Source of the DNA: Terrabacter sp. MAHUQ-38
Lineage (GTDB): Bacteria; Actinomycetota; Actinomycetes; Actinomycetales; Dermatophilaceae
Length of the DNA: 64,000 bases
Assembly (NCBI RefSeq): GCF_014518425.1
Contig: NZ_JACVCU010000002.1
Span: 434,001 to 498,000, forward strand
Reading direction: 5' to 3'
In this document: positions 1-12,540 of the stretch, one piece after another
Layout of the letters: each line of letters starts with the position of its first letter
Position numbering within the stretch: the first letter of the stretch is position 1
Made by a program: the position numbers and the translations under genes
Notes under the pieces: generated by a model
The model's input: only the letters and a program-made list of their open reading frames with translations
Database searches by the model: none
Told to the model about the DNA's origin: nothing

Positions 1-2877
<2,877 letters not shown>

Positions 2878-3054
2878 ATCTCTCCTGTTCCTGGTCCGGC
2901 CTGAACAGGAAGTGGCCGAACCGTGGGTTATTGCTGGGGCTTGCTCATCGCTGAGTACTCATCGGGTGCTCATAGCGTTTCAACCCGCCTTGTGGTTCGT
3001 TGACTGATCTCTGACTGTGCCTGCGTGTCCGCTCAGGGACCGCGCCGGCTCTTC

Positions 3055-3360
3055 CTACGGGTGGTGCATGCCGAGGTGTCGTGCGACCGCGCTCACGTCG
3101 ACCGCGGTCTGCAGGCGCAGGGCACGTCCGAACGCCTTGCGGCGCACTGCCAGCTCGAAGCACTCCGGCGTCGGGTGCAGCCATGCACCACGTCCCGGCA
3201 TCCGATGTCGCGGGTCGGGGCGGAGCGTGACCGAGGACGAGTCCTCGGCACCTCTGTCCGTCACCGCGACCACTCGCAGCAGGGCCGACCAGCTATCCGA
3301 TCCTCGGCATCCCACACAGGTGCGGGATGGCTCAGCACGGAGTCCAGTCCGGTCGGCCAC
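3055..3360 (-). CDS. ylxR: YlxR/RpnM family RNA-binding protein (DUF448)
   Basis: This small basic protein lies between nusA and infB, the standard position of YlxR. The family motif RTCVGCR is near residue 17 and [12 protein letters not shown] follows in the middle, then [10 protein letters not shown]. The family is a small RNA-binding protein; binding to RNase P RNA has been reported for some members. The frame is open up to a GTG at 3435 (126 residues), but the extra N-terminus is low complexity and not family-like. The GTG at 3360 (101 residues) fits the family length better, although neither start has a strong ribosome-binding site. It is co-oriented with nusA 113 bases upstream. Confidence 0.88.
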   Translation of the reverse strand: MADRTGLRAEPSRTCVGCRGSDSWSALLRVVAVTDRGAEDSSSVTLRPDPRHRMPGRGAWLHPTPECFELAVRRKAFGRALRLQTAVDVSAVARHLGMHHP

Positions 3361-3473
3361 AGACGAGTCTACCGCGTCTGGGCCCTTCGCCGCTCCACGG
3401 GGTGCCCGCAGGTGCCTTCCGGCGTGTGCCGGCACGCCTCCGGCCCGCGCCTGAGGACGGTCCTCGTGGGCGC

Positions 3474-4523
3474 TCAGAGGTCGTCGGGCGCGACCTCGAC
3501 GCCACCGCCGGGGGCGCCGGCGGCCTCGGTGTCGGGCCGGATGTCGATGCGCCAGCCAGTGAGCTTGGCCGCGAGGCGGGCGTTCTGGCCCTCCTTGCCG
3601 ATGGCAAGGCTGAGCTGGTAGTCGGGGACGATGACGCGTGCGGTGCGGGCGGCCGCGTCGACGATCTCGACGGACTGCACCCGCGCGGGCGACAGGGCCG
3701 CCGCGACGAACGAGGCAGGATCCTCGGAGTAGTCGACGATGTCGATCTTCTCGCCCCGCAGCTCGGTCATGACGGCGCGGACACGGGCCCCCATCGGGCC
3801 GATGCAGGCGCCCTTGGCGTTGACGCCGGCGACCTTGCTGTGGACCGCGATCTTCGTGCGGTGCCCGGCCTCGCGGGCGAGCGCCGCGATCTCGACGGTG
3901 CCGTCGGCGATCTCGGGGACCTCGAACTTGAACAGGGTGCGCACGAGGTTGGGGTGGGTGCGTGACAGTCCCACCTGGGGGCCCTTGGGACCCCGCTTGA
4001 CGCTGACCACGAAGCAGCGCAGACGCTCGCCGTGTCCGTAGCGCTCCCCCGGCACCTGCTCGGCGAGAGGCAGGATGCCCTCGACCGTGCCGAAGTCGAC
4101 GAGGACGTTCCGGGGGTCCTGGCTCTGCTGGATGATGCCCGAGATGACGTCGCCCTCACGGCCCTTGAAGTCGCCGAGGATCGCCTCGTCCTCGAGGTCG
4201 CGCAGCCGCTGGACGATGACCTGCCGCGCGGTCGAGGCCGCGATGCGGCCGAAGCCCTCCGGCGTGTCGTCGAACTCCGGCCCGGGCTCGCCGCGCTGGG
4301 GGCGTTCGCTCTCGTCGGTCTGCGGGAGCAGCTCGCCCTCCTCGCGGGCCCAGACGATGACGTGCCCGGTCTTGCGGTCGAGCTCGACCCGGGCCAGCCG
4401 CTGGCTGCCGTCGGTGCGGTGGTAGGCCACGAGGAGCGCCTGCTCGATGGCCGGGATCAGCACGTCGAGGCTGATGTCACGCTCCCGTTCGAGGGCGCGC
4501 AGGGCGGCGAGGTCGATGTCCAT
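3474..4523 (-). CDS. nusA: Transcription termination/antitermination factor NusA
   Basis: NusA binds RNA polymerase and nascent RNA and controls pausing, termination and antitermination. The 349-residue product starts [18 protein letters not shown]. It has the N-terminal RNAP-binding domain (to ~120), an S1 domain ([10 protein letters not shown] onward) and two KH domains, with [14 protein letters not shown] and [19 protein letters not shown] as the KH GxxG signatures. It ends after KH2 with a short tail, the short form usual in Actinobacteria, without the E. coli acidic repeats. Its ATG overlaps the rimP TGA by one base (TGATG), so translation is probably coupled. Confidence 0.96.
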   Translation of the reverse strand: MDIDLAALRALERERDISLDVLIPAIEQALLVAYHRTDGSQRLARVELDRKTGHVIVWAREEGELLPQTDESERPQRGEPGPEFDDTPEGFGRIAASTARQVIVQRLRDLEDEAILGDFKGREGDVISGIIQQSQDPRNVLVDFGTVEGILPLAEQVPGERYGHGERLRCFVVSVKRGPKGPQVGLSRTHPNLVRTLFKFEVPEIADGTVEIAALAREAGHRTKIAVHSKVAGVNAKGACIGPMGARVRAVMTELRGEKIDIVDYSEDPASFVAAALSPARVQSVEIVDAAARTARVIVPDYQLSLAIGKEGQNARLAAKLTGWRIDIRPDTEAAGAPGGGVEVAPDDL

Positions 4524-5098
4524 CAGTGGTCCCCTTCCAGGGCGGACGTCTCGTCCGGGTCGTCGTCGGTGGCGACGGTGTCGTCGCCGGTGTCGGCCCG
4601 CTTGAACTCGACCTGCACGATGCCACGCTGCACGGCATCGAGGTCGAGCGTCACCTGGCGGGCCGGGGTCTTCTTGGTGGCCGGGATCTCGAGAGTGAGC
4701 GAGTCGGAGCCGACGGCCGTGAGGCGGCCGGTCTCGGAACCGGCCTGGTGCGTCACCTCGACCAGGCGTCCGACCTGACGGCGGAACTGGTCGCGGGAGC
4801 TCAGCGGGCGACCGACGCCCGGCGACGACACCTCGAGGACGTACGGGGCCTGGCCCATGACGTCGCCTGCGTCGAGCTCGTCGCTCACCGCGCGGGTGGC
4901 GTCCGCCACGACGTCGAGCGAGAGCGGCGGCACGGCACTCACGTCGTCGGTCACGTCGAGGTCGCTGATGTCGGCGTCGACGAGCACGCGCACGAGACGT
5001 CGCTTGCCGGCAGGAGACACGGAGACGTCCTCGACGACCAGCCCGAGGGGCGCGAGCACCGGCTCGAGCGCCGCTCTGATCTCCTGGGCCGTGCTCAT
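4523..5098 (-). CDS. rimP: Ribosome maturation factor RimP
   Basis: RimP is a 30S assembly factor. The 191-residue product begins [20 protein letters not shown] and carries the family signatures [34 protein letters not shown] and a C-terminal SH3-like part ([16 protein letters not shown]). Its acidic tail is common in actinobacterial RimP. The ATG at 5098 matches the family start. The frame is open to 5161, but that extension is Arg-rich and unlike RimP. It is the first gene of the rimP-nusA-ylxR-infB operon and is divergent from the DUF4439 gene at 5231, leaving a 132-base shared upstream region. Confidence 0.95.
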   Translation of the reverse strand: MSTAQEIRAALEPVLAPLGLVVEDVSVSPAGKRRLVRVLVDADISDLDVTDDVSAVPPLSLDVVADATRAVSDELDAGDVMGQAPYVLEVSSPGVGRPLSSRDQFRRQVGRLVEVTHQAGSETGRLTAVGSDSLTLEIPATKKTPARQVTLDLDAVQRGIVQVEFKRADTGDDTVATDDDPDETSALEGDH

Positions 5099-5230
5099 CA
5101 GTCGACGCCTCCTGCTCTTCTCGAATGTCCGGTGCCGACGCCCCGAGGGGCGGTCCGGCACCGCGTGTCCTCCACTCTATCGGCGCCGGCGGGTGGTCGC
5201 AGACCGCCGGACGCGTGCGAAGATCACGCC

Positions 5231-6256
5231 ATGGACGGCGACACCCGTGGGCTCGGGTCACGGGTGATGGCGGGACTCGGGCAGCCGCCCCGGCGCCTCT
5301 TCGTCGTCGGCGGCGGTGCGGCCGCCCTCGCGCTCCTCGTCGACCGCGGGCTGCGGCTCGATGTCCCACAGCCTCCCCCGCCCGTGCCGACCCGTCGCCC
5401 GGCCCCCGACGAATCGCTGCTGCTGTCGGCCGTCGCCGGGTTGACGCGGCTCGTCGCGGCCGAGACCGAGGTCCTCTCGGGTCCCGAGGCCGGCGCCACG
5501 GTGCGACGGCTGCGCGAGGTCAGCCGTGAGCAGCTGCGCGTCCTGCGGGGCCGGCTGACCAACGCCGGCGTGCCCACCACGGTCATCGACGCGGCGGCCG
5601 CTGCTCGTCCCGCGCCAGTGACCACCTCGACCGGCGCCACCACCGGAACGCCGGCGCCCGGGTCGTCGCCCACGTCGACCGCGCCGGCGGCCGCCGACCC
5701 GGTGCGCACCCGCGACGAGCTGGCAGCGCTGCTCGACGCGATCGGCCCCGCAGAGTGGACGGCGCTGGCGAGCGCGACCGCGGCGACGCGCGAGCTGCTC
5801 GTCGCCGCCTACGCCGCGCGGTTGGCCGGGGCCGTCCTGCTCGGGCACGACGTGGCGGTCCTCGACTCCCCCAGCCCGGTTCGGCCGGCGATCGTCGCCC
5901 GCACTCAGCCGCTCGTGTACGCGTTCGAGGTCGTGGCCGCCCAGAGCACCGGCGAGCAGCGTCGTTCCGCGGAGTCGACCCTGGCCGCGTTGTCGCACCT
6001 CGAGGTGGCCGTGTCTGGGGCGACGTCGACCACGCCGGCCGGATGGGCGCTGCCGTTCCCGGTCACGTCGCCAGCCGACGCGCGCCGCCTCGCGACCGTG
6101 ACACTCGCGTCGGCCGTGGACGCCGGCCCGGAGCTGGTCGGCGTGAACGCCTCGCCCGCGTCCCTCGAGGACGTCGCCCGGTGGGGCGCCAACGTCCAGG
6201 CCCTTGCGGTGGACTGGGACCTCCCCCTCGCCGCCTTCCCCGGAGCCGCGTCGTGA
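5231..6256 (+). CDS. DUF4439 ferritin-like domain protein, probably exported or membrane-anchored
   Basis: The 341-residue protein has a basic N-terminus ([10 protein letters not shown]) and a hydrophobic stretch at about residues 21-36, which looks like a signal peptide or anchor. A Pro-rich segment follows, then an Ala-rich helical region and a Thr/Ala/Pro linker near residues 130-155. The C-terminal ~150 residues ([20 protein letters not shown] onward) resemble the DUF4439 ferritin-like four-helix domain. Such genes often lie divergently upstream of rimP in Actinobacteria, which supports the call. Function is unknown; no clear metal-ligand set was verified. Its stop overlaps the next gene's GTG (GTGA). 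Confidence 0.78.
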   Translation: MDGDTRGLGSRVMAGLGQPPRRLFVVGGGAAALALLVDRGLRLDVPQPPPPVPTRRPAPDESLLLSAVAGLTRLVAAETEVLSGPEAGATVRRLREVSREQLRVLRGRLTNAGVPTTVIDAAAAARPAPVTTSTGATTGTPAPGSSPTSTAPAAADPVRTRDELAALLDAIGPAEWTALASATAATRELLVAAYAARLAGAVLLGHDVAVLDSPSPVRPAIVARTQPLVYAFEVVAAQSTGEQRRSAESTLAALSHLEVAVSGATSTTPAGWALPFPVTSPADARRLATVTLASAVDAGPELVGVNASPASLEDVARWGANVQALAVDWDLPLAAFPGAAS

Positions 6257-7221
6257 CCTACGACCCCATGTACGACCTCATCCCTGCACACTTCGCGCAC
6301 GAGGTCAGCGGCCGGCCGTCGACGGGCTACGTCTCGGGCGAGGACTGGATCGACGACCTGCCCGGCCTCATCGCCGACCTCCTCGCCGAGTGGGAGCTCG
6401 AGCCCGTCGGGCGCCCGAGCAGCGGCGTGTGTGCCGTCGCGATCCCCGTACGCCTGCTCGGCACGGGTCGCGACGTCGTCGGCGTCAGCGGTGAGGGCAT
6501 CCTCAAGATCACCTGGCCCCATCCCGAGGCGGCCACCGAGCACCTGGCCCTGCAGGCCTGGAACGGGCACGGCGCCGTGCGGCTCGTCCGGGCCGACCCG
6601 TCACGCTTCGCCCTGCTGCTCGAGCGCCTGCACACCCGCGACCTGAGCCGCGTCGACATCGACGAGGCGTGCGGCGTCATCGGCGACCTCCTCCGGGTGC
6701 TGCGTCGTCCGGCGCACCCGCGCATGCCCGGCCTCACGGCATACGCCCTGCGTCAGGCGGACGAGCTGCGGGCTGCCCCACCCGTGCTGCCGCGCCGCTA
6801 CCTCGACCAGGCCGCCGCCCTCGCCACGGAGCTCGCAGAGCGAGGAACGGCAGAGGAGCGCCTGCTCCACACCGACCTGCACTACACGAACGTCCTTGCG
6901 GCGTATCGCTCTCCGTGGTTGGCCATCGACCCCAAGCCGATGGCCGGGGACGCGGCGTTCGAGGTTCCGCCCTCCCTGTGGAACCGGACCGACGCGCTCG
7001 GCACCGGCTCGCAGGTCCGGTGGTCGCTCCGCCGCCGCCTCGAGATCATCTGCGAGCGCGCAGGGATCGACGAAGGCCGGGCCCGCGCGTGGACGATCGT
7101 GCGCGTGGCGGACAACGCCGTCGACGCCGCCGCCAGCGCCTCGGGCGACGCGACGTCGCAGGCCCGCGCCCACGACGAGGTCAGCCTCGCGGTCACGATC
7201 ATCAAGGTGATGAACGACTGA
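6253..7221 (+). CDS. Aminoglycoside/hydroxyurea phosphotransferase-like kinase (APH(6)/Hur family)
   Basis: This is a 322-residue kinase-fold protein. The catalytic loop reads LLHTDLHYTNVLAA, followed by the metal-binding segment WLAIDPKPMAGD and FEVPPSLWNR. This arrangement is characteristic of the streptomycin-6-phosphotransferase/hydroxyurea-phosphotransferase family, which phosphorylates hydroxyl groups of small molecules. An N-terminal ATP-binding part (DVVGVSGEGILKIT) is present. The GTG at 6253 overlaps the upstream stop; an ATG at 6268 is an alternative start. The native substrate cannot be read from sequence, and resistance is not demonstrated. A MATE exporter follows on the same strand. 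Confidence 0.85.
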   Translation: MTYDPMYDLIPAHFAHEVSGRPSTGYVSGEDWIDDLPGLIADLLAEWELEPVGRPSSGVCAVAIPVRLLGTGRDVVGVSGEGILKITWPHPEAATEHLALQAWNGHGAVRLVRADPSRFALLLERLHTRDLSRVDIDEACGVIGDLLRVLRRPAHPRMPGLTAYALRQADELRAAPPVLPRRYLDQAAALATELAERGTAEERLLHTDLHYTNVLAAYRSPWLAIDPKPMAGDAAFEVPPSLWNRTDALGTGSQVRWSLRRRLEIICERAGIDEGRARAWTIVRVADNAVDAAASASGDATSQARAHDEVSLAVTIIKVMND

Positions 7222-7262
7222 GCCGTGCGCTCGTCCGCGCGTCGGCACCGCCGGATCAAATC

Positions 7263-7285
7263 GTTTCGATATTCGATCTCGAAAC
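7263..7285. promoter_or_regulatory. Inverted repeat GTTTCGA-N9-TCGAAAC upstream of MATE gene
   Basis: Seven-base perfect arms (GTTTCGA and TCGAAAC) are separated by nine AT-richer bases. They lie 49-71 bases before the MATE start in an otherwise GC-rich stretch. Size and position suit an operator for a small dimeric regulator (MarR, TetR or PadR type), but no regulator gene is adjacent. Function is inferred. Confidence 0.45.
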
Positions 7286-7333
7286 ATCTACTCTGGGTCG
7301 GCACACCTTCTCGCTTTCGTGAAAGGCACCCGT

Positions 7334-8719
7334 ATGCCTCGCCCCGCCATGCCCACCCGCGACCGTCGCTCGGCCCCGCCGACGCCGGCTCGCGAGATCG
7401 CGCGCATCGCTGTGCCGGTGAGCATGGAGTTCGTCCTCATGCTGGTGCTCAACTTCGTCAACCAGATCGTCGTGGGCAGCCTCGGAGCCACCGCCATCGC
7501 CGCGGTCGGCTTCTCCAACAGCCTCACGTTCATCCTCGGCGTCACCCTCGGCGCACTCGGCACGTCCGTCGCGATCCTCGTGGCGCGGGCCGTGGGTGCG
7601 GGCCGCCGCGAGGCGCTCGACCACACGGTCACGGCCGCACTGGTCGTCGCCCTGGGGCTGGGAACCGTCGTGTCGCTCGTGCCGTGGCTGTTCGCCGATC
7701 ACCTGCTCTCGCTCGTCGGGGCGTCACCCTCGGTCGCCGCCGCCGGCACCGACTACTTCCGGCTGACCGTCCTCGCGACCCTGCCCGTGATGGTGAGCGC
7801 GATCCTCTCGGGCGTGCTCCGTTCGGCGGGGCGGCCGTCGAGCCCGATGGTGGCGACCCTCATCACGGTCGTCGCCAACTCCACGATCGCGTACTCACTC
7901 GTCACCGGCCTCGGTCCGTTCCCGGAGCTCGGGGTCGCGGGCGCCGGGTGGGCCACTCTCGTCACCGGCGTGGTGAAGACGCTCATCCTCGCCTGGATGG
8001 TGTTCGGCCCCCGACGCACGGTGGGCTGGTGCCTGCCCGACAGCCGGGCCCAGTGGCGGGCCGTGGTCGTCGCGCTCTTCGTGCTCGCGCTCCCCCTCGG
8101 CGTCACCGAGCTGTTCTGGACCGTCGGCACGTTCCTCTACAACGTCGTCTTCCAGCAGCTCGGCGACGAGGCGCTGGCTGCCGCCCAGATCGTCACGACG
8201 CTCGAGGGCATCTTCATCGTCGGCAGCATCGGCCTCATGGCCGCGACGACGACGCTCGTCGGCCGCTCCGTCGGCAGCGGCGACATCGAGGAGGCCGTGG
8301 CCTGGGTCCGCCGGGTCAAGCGCGCGGGCATCGGCACGGCCGCCGCCTTCGGCGTCCTCTTCGGCGTGTCGGTGCTGCTCCTCGAGCCGCTCTACGGCGA
8401 GGCCGGCCCCGACGTGCGGCTCATGGCCGGCGTCGGCATCCTCATGAACGCCGCGTTCCAGGTCGTCAAGGTGCGCAACATGATCATCGGCGCCGGCGTG
8501 CTCCCCAGCGGCAACGACGTCCGTGGCGTGATCCTCGGCGACGTCGTGGGCGCGTTCCTCGTCGGTCTGCCGCTCGCGATCCTGCTCGGCCTGCACACAC
8601 CGCTCGGCTACGTCGGGATCTTCGCGGCCCGCATCGTCGAGGAGCTCGCCAAGCTCGCGATCTTCGCGTACCGCGCGCGCCGCATCCGTTGGGAGACGCT
8701 GGTCGCCCAGGCGGCCTGA
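7334..8719 (+). CDS. MATE family efflux transporter
   Basis: The ~461-residue integral membrane protein has about twelve hydrophobic segments. It shows the two-repeat MATE layout: early [20 protein letters not shown] with [11 protein letters not shown], and the second half beginning [24 protein letters not shown] proteins export drugs or metabolites by Na+ or H+ antiport. The ATG at 7334 is preferred over the in-frame GTG at 7319, because GAAAGG lies seven bases before it. It follows the APH-like kinase by 112 bases, with a palindromic putative operator between them. Substrate is unknown. Confidence 0.92.
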   Translation: MPRPAMPTRDRRSAPPTPAREIARIAVPVSMEFVLMLVLNFVNQIVVGSLGATAIAAVGFSNSLTFILGVTLGALGTSVAILVARAVGAGRREALDHTVTAALVVALGLGTVVSLVPWLFADHLLSLVGASPSVAAAGTDYFRLTVLATLPVMVSAILSGVLRSAGRPSSPMVATLITVVANSTIAYSLVTGLGPFPELGVAGAGWATLVTGVVKTLILAWMVFGPRRTVGWCLPDSRAQWRAVVVALFVLALPLGVTELFWTVGTFLYNVVFQQLGDEALAAAQIVTTLEGIFIVGSIGLMAATTTLVGRSVGSGDIEEAVAWVRRVKRAGIGTAAAFGVLFGVSVLLLEPLYGEAGPDVRLMAGVGILMNAAFQVVKVRNMIIGAGVLPSGNDVRGVILGDVVGAFLVGLPLAILLGLHTPLGYVGIFAARIVEELAKLAIFAYRARRIRWETLVAQAA

Positions 8720-8753
8720 CGTGCACGCCGCGGCGGTCGCCTAGCGTGGAGGC

Positions 8754-10757
8754 ATGAGCAACCGCCTCGCCGACGCGACGAGCCCCTACCTGCTCCAGCA
8801 CCGTGACAACCCGGTGCACTGGCAGGAGTGGGGCGAGCAGGCGTTCGCGGAGGCCCGCGAGCGCAACGTGCCCATCCTGCTCTCGGTCGGCTACGCCGCG
8901 TGCCACTGGTGCCACGTGATGGCTCACGAGTCCTTCGAGGACGAAACCGTTGCGGCGGCGCTCAACGAGGGCTTCGTGTCCGTCAAGGTCGACCGGGAGG
9001 AGCGGCCCGACATCGACGCCGTCTACATGTCGGCCGTCACGGCGACGACGGGCCAGGGCGGCTGGCCGATGACGGTGTTCATGACGCCCGAGGGCGAGCC
9101 GTTCTTCTGCGGCACGTACTTCCCACGGGACCACTTCCTCCGCGCCCTGGCCGCCATCGGCGAGGCCTGGCGCACGCGCGAGGACGAGGTACGCGCGTCG
9201 GGCACACACATCGCCACCTCGCTCGCCGGCGCGCTCCGACCGCCGACACCGTATGCCGTGGAGCCGGCCGCGCTCTCGAGCGCGGTCGAGCGGCTGGCGC
9301 GTCAGTTCGACCACGCCGCGGGCGGATTCGGAGGTGCGCCGAAGTTCCCGCCCTCGATGGTGCTGGAGTTCCTGCTGCGCCACCACGCGCGCACGGGTGA
9401 CGAGCTGTCGCTCACCATGGCGACGCGCACCCTCGAGGCCATGGCGCGCAGCGGGATGTACGACCAGCTGGCCGGGGGTTTCGCACGCTACGCCGTCGAC
9501 GCCGCATGGGTCGTGCCCCACTTCGAGAAGATGCTGTACGACAACGCACTGTTGCTCCGTGCGTACACCACGTGGTGGAAGGTGACGCGAAGCCCCTTGG
9601 CGGAGAGGGTGGTCCGCGAGACGGCGGAGTTCGTGCTCCGCGACCTCGGCACCGAGAGCGGAGGCTTCGCGTCGTCGCTCGACGCAGACGCGGCCGGGGT
9701 CGAGGGCCTGACGTACGCGTGGACCCCAGCCCTGCTGCGCGACACGCTCGGCGAGGACGCCGAGCAGGCCGCCGCTCTCTTCGTCGTCACGCCGGAGGGC
9801 ACGTTCGAGCACGGGGCGTCGACGCTCCAGCTGCCGGCCGACCCGGATGACGCCGCCTGGTTCGAGCAGGTGCGGTCGCGACTGCTGGCGGCCCGCGCGC
9901 AGCGACCGCAGCCCGGTCGCGACGACAAGGTCGTCACGTCGTGGAACGGCCTCGCCATCGCCGCCCTGGCCGGGGCGGGTGCGACCTTCGACGAGCAGGG
10001 TTGGGTCGAGGCGGCGCGGCGTTGTGCGGCGCACCTGCTCGACGTGCACACCGTCGACGGCGAGCTGCGGCGGGCGTCGCGGCGCGGCGTCGCCGGGTCG
10101 GCCCGTGGCATCGCCGACGACCACGGCAACCTCGCCGAGGGGCTGCTCGTGCTGCACCAGGTGACGGGCGAGGTGCGCTGGCTCGACGCCGCGACGCACG
10201 TTCTCGACGCGGCACAGGCCTTCGCCGCCGACGACGGCGGCTTCCACGACACGGCCGAGGGAGCCGAGACGCTCTACCTGCGACCACGGAGCGCCGCCGA
10301 CAACGCCGAGCCGGCGGGCCAGTCGGCACTCGCCGGAGCCCTCGTGACCCTCGGGGCGCTGACCGGAGACGCCGCTGCTCTCGACGCCGGCGCGCGGGCC
10401 GCGGCCGCGGGCCTCGGCCTCGCCGTCCGCGAGCCGCGGTTCGGCGGGTGGTCGCTCGCGGTGGCGGAGGCGCTCGTCGCCGGACCGCTGCAGGTGGCGG
10501 TCGTCGGCGCCGGGGCCCGGGCGGACGACCTCGAGGCACTGGCCCGCCGGTCACCGAGCCCCGGGCTCGTCGTGGTGCGTGGTGAACCGGACGCCCACGG
10601 CATCGCGCTCCTGGCCGGGCGTCCCCTCGTCGACGGCAACCCGGCGGCGTACGTCTGCCGCGGGATGGTGTGCGAGCTGCCCGCGACGATCCCGACGGCG
10701 CTCGAGGAACAGCTGGGCGGCTCGGGCAGACCGGGCGGTCCGGATGGACCGGCGTGA
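8754..10757 (+). CDS. DUF255/YyaL (SPATA20-like) thioredoxin-fold protein
   Basis: The 667-residue protein starts [20 protein letters not shown], the hallmark opening of the DUF255/YyaL family. A thioredoxin-like domain carries [15 protein letters not shown] (Cys50, Cys53), then [12 protein letters not shown] and [13 protein letters not shown]. The rest is a large alpha/alpha-barrel-like region with [39 protein letters not shown] and [11 protein letters not shown]. Full family length is present. The biochemical role of the family is not firmly established; a redox or sugar-epimerase-like role has been suggested from the folds. It sits 34 bases after the MATE gene on the same strand. Confidence 0.92.
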   Translation: MSNRLADATSPYLLQHRDNPVHWQEWGEQAFAEARERNVPILLSVGYAACHWCHVMAHESFEDETVAAALNEGFVSVKVDREERPDIDAVYMSAVTATTGQGGWPMTVFMTPEGEPFFCGTYFPRDHFLRALAAIGEAWRTREDEVRASGTHIATSLAGALRPPTPYAVEPAALSSAVERLARQFDHAAGGFGGAPKFPPSMVLEFLLRHHARTGDELSLTMATRTLEAMARSGMYDQLAGGFARYAVDAAWVVPHFEKMLYDNALLLRAYTTWWKVTRSPLAERVVRETAEFVLRDLGTESGGFASSLDADAAGVEGLTYAWTPALLRDTLGEDAEQAAALFVVTPEGTFEHGASTLQLPADPDDAAWFEQVRSRLLAARAQRPQPGRDDKVVTSWNGLAIAALAGAGATFDEQGWVEAARRCAAHLLDVHTVDGELRRASRRGVAGSARGIADDHGNLAEGLLVLHQVTGEVRWLDAATHVLDAAQAFAADDGGFHDTAEGAETLYLRPRSAADNAEPAGQSALAGALVTLGALTGDAAALDAGARAAAAGLGLAVREPRFGGWSLAVAEALVAGPLQVAVVGAGARADDLEALARRSPSPGLVVVRGEPDAHGIALLAGRPLVDGNPAAYVCRGMVCELPATIPTALEEQLGGSGRPGGPDGPA

Positions 10758-10821
10758 ACGGCACGCCGCCACTCCAGCCGTTCTGACGGGTCAAACCCGA
10801 ACATTCTGCAACAATCACCGC

Positions 10822-11604
10822 ATGAGCCCCACGCGTACTGCCGTCGTCGTCGAAGACGACGACGACATCCGCGAACTCATCACGCACAGCCTGACGATGC
10901 AGGGCTTCGAGGTCTCGGCCGCCGCATCGGGTCTGGCCGGCGTCGAGCTCGTCGTCGCCACCGACCCCGACCTCGTGACGCTCGACCTCGGCCTGCCGGA
11001 CCTCGACGGCATCGAGGTGTGCCGCCGGGTCCGTGACGTCAGCCAGGCCTACGTCGTCATGATCAGTGCCCGCACCGACGAGATCGACCGCCTCATGGGC
11101 CTCGAGATCGGCGCCGACGACTACCTCACGAAGCCGTTCAGCCCGCGCGAGCTGCAGGCTCGCGTCAACGCGATGTTCCGTCGGCCGCGGGCGGGCCGCG
11201 TCAACGGCTCCGACGCGGCCTCCGACGGCGCAGAGCCGACGTCGGTCGCGGCCGATGCGCCTGCCGACGAGGCGTCCGGCGCCACGCACACGCTCGTGCG
11301 GCACGGGCGCATCGAGGTCGACCTCGAGGGCCGCGTCGTCACCGTCGACGGCAACGAGGCCGACCTGACACGTACCGAGTTCGACCTGCTGACGACGTTG
11401 ATCAGCGCTCCGCGGCGGGTGTGGTCACGCGCAGTCCTGCTCGACAGCCTCTGGGGACCGGGGTGGAGCGAGGAGCACCTCGTCGAGGTCCATGTCGGCA
11501 ACCTGCGCCGCAAGCTCAGCCGGCTGGGGCCGGCGGGCCACCGGGCGCCGATCCGCACCGTGCGCGGCGTCGGCTACCGCATGGAGGAGCCCGACGCGTT
11601 CTGA
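10822..11604 (+). CDS. OmpR/PhoB-type response regulator without an adjacent kinase
   Basis: The 260-residue protein has a receiver domain (residues 5-120) with acidic residues EDDDD at 11-15, phospho-acceptor Asp55 in LVTLDLGLPDLDG and Lys in YLTKPFSP. An Ala/Asp-rich linker of about 45 residues follows. A winged-helix domain ends the protein (LTRTEFDLLTTLI, VEVHVGNLRRKL, RTVRGVGYRM). No kinase gene lies next to it. The convergent neighbour, ending 31 bases away, resembles an Hpt domain without its histidine. The ATG at 10822 is used because the receiver domain begins directly after it. Confidence 0.93.
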   Translation: MSPTRTAVVVEDDDDIRELITHSLTMQGFEVSAAASGLAGVELVVATDPDLVTLDLGLPDLDGIEVCRRVRDVSQAYVVMISARTDEIDRLMGLEIGADDYLTKPFSPRELQARVNAMFRRPRAGRVNGSDAASDGAEPTSVAADAPADEASGATHTLVRHGRIEVDLEGRVVTVDGNEADLTRTEFDLLTTLISAPRRVWSRAVLLDSLWGPGWSEEHLVEVHVGNLRRKLSRLGPAGHRAPIRTVRGVGYRMEEPDAF

Positions 11605-11635
11605 GCGCGACGTGCTCGAGGAGCACGAGGTGGGG

Positions 11636-12046
11636 TCAGGCCTGCCCCTGCGCCGCGGCGCCGTCGAGGTGCGAACGCAGCGCCAGCCGCCCGCTCGTCG
11701 CGAGCCCCGGCAGTTCGGCTCCGCGCTCGCGGGCGACGTCGGGCTCGCCGCGCCGCACCGCGTCGATGACGCAGAGCACGGCCGACTCGAGACGGACGAG
11801 ACCGACCGTGGCGGACGAGACGCGCAGACTCAGCAGCACGTCCATGGCCGCCACGTCGTCGTGGCTCTCGAGGGCGGACGCTGCGCGCGCCAGCCGCGTG
11901 TCGAGCATCCGCAGGTAGGTGTCCGCGATGGAGCGAGCGAGGTCGTCGCTCTGCAGCTCCGACGCCAGGCGGGTCAGCGCCGCCGGGTCGAGCTCGTCGA
12001 CGGGGAGTCCGGGACAGGCCGGGCCCACGACCGCCTCAGCGGACAT
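11636..12046 (-). CDS. Hpt-like helical protein lacking the phospho-histidine
   Basis: This is a 136-residue, mostly helical, Ala/Leu-rich protein. The segment LLSLRVSSATVGLVRLESAV aligns by eye with the Hpt signature (AHxLKGxxxxxGxxxL), but Leu stands where the phosphorylated His should be and Val where the Lys-Gly glycine lies. It could be a degenerate Hpt acting as a phosphatase or binding partner, or an unrelated four-helix protein. The frame is open for another 140 codons upstream, but that part looks non-coding. The ATG at 12046 has only a weak ribosome-binding site, so the start is uncertain. It is convergent with the orphan response regulator. Confidence 0.6.
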   Translation of the reverse strand: MSAEAVVGPACPGLPVDELDPAALTRLASELQSDDLARSIADTYLRMLDTRLARAASALESHDDVAAMDVLLSLRVSSATVGLVRLESAVLCVIDAVRRGEPDVARERGAELPGLATSGRLALRSHLDGAAAQGQA

Positions 12047-12540
12047 GACGAGCGCCGGGGACACCCGACGCACCCCGCCTGGGCGCCAGGGCACCGAGGC
12101 GACGCACGTCAGCCGGGCTCGGGATGGGTCGGCCTCCCACCAGACGACCCACCCCGGCCCGGTCTCCTCCCCCCGAAGAAGTCCTCGAGTGGGCCCGCCG
12201 TCCGGGAAGGGCGCCGCGACCGCGCACCGGCACTGCAGGGTCAGTGCTGATGGTGCTGGCCATGGCGCGCTCCTCCCCGGATCGGCGGGCACTCGCCCGA
12301 AGGTTCTCTGTCGGCGACCGGTCCCCCGACCGTTTCGCCGATGAGTTGACTCTGCAGGGCCAACTGCAAGTCGCAAGGCTTGTCGCACGCAGGGTTTCCG
12401 CAAGAAAGGCGCAAGGGCCGCGGCACGCGGACCGAGCTCATGCCAGCGCCCTCGGCCGACGTCGGCCACGTCATCGGCCTGCCGGCTCTCGTCTCGTGGT
12501 CACCCGAGCGCGTCGCGACGACACACGAGACGTCGTCGTG
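12047..12540. other. 494-base intergenic region, no gene recognised
   Basis: It lies between two minus-strand genes (ApbE ending at 12541 and the Hpt-like gene starting at 12046). It should hold the Hpt-like gene's promoter and the end of the ApbE transcript. Open frames cross it on both strands but translate to compositionally random Arg/Pro/Gly-rich sequence. I see no convincing hairpin, riboswitch or small gene. Confidence 0.5.

Noticed and set aside
12047-12469. N-terminal extension of the Hpt-like gene
   Set aside because: Composition looks random and no homology is recognised; treated as intergenic.
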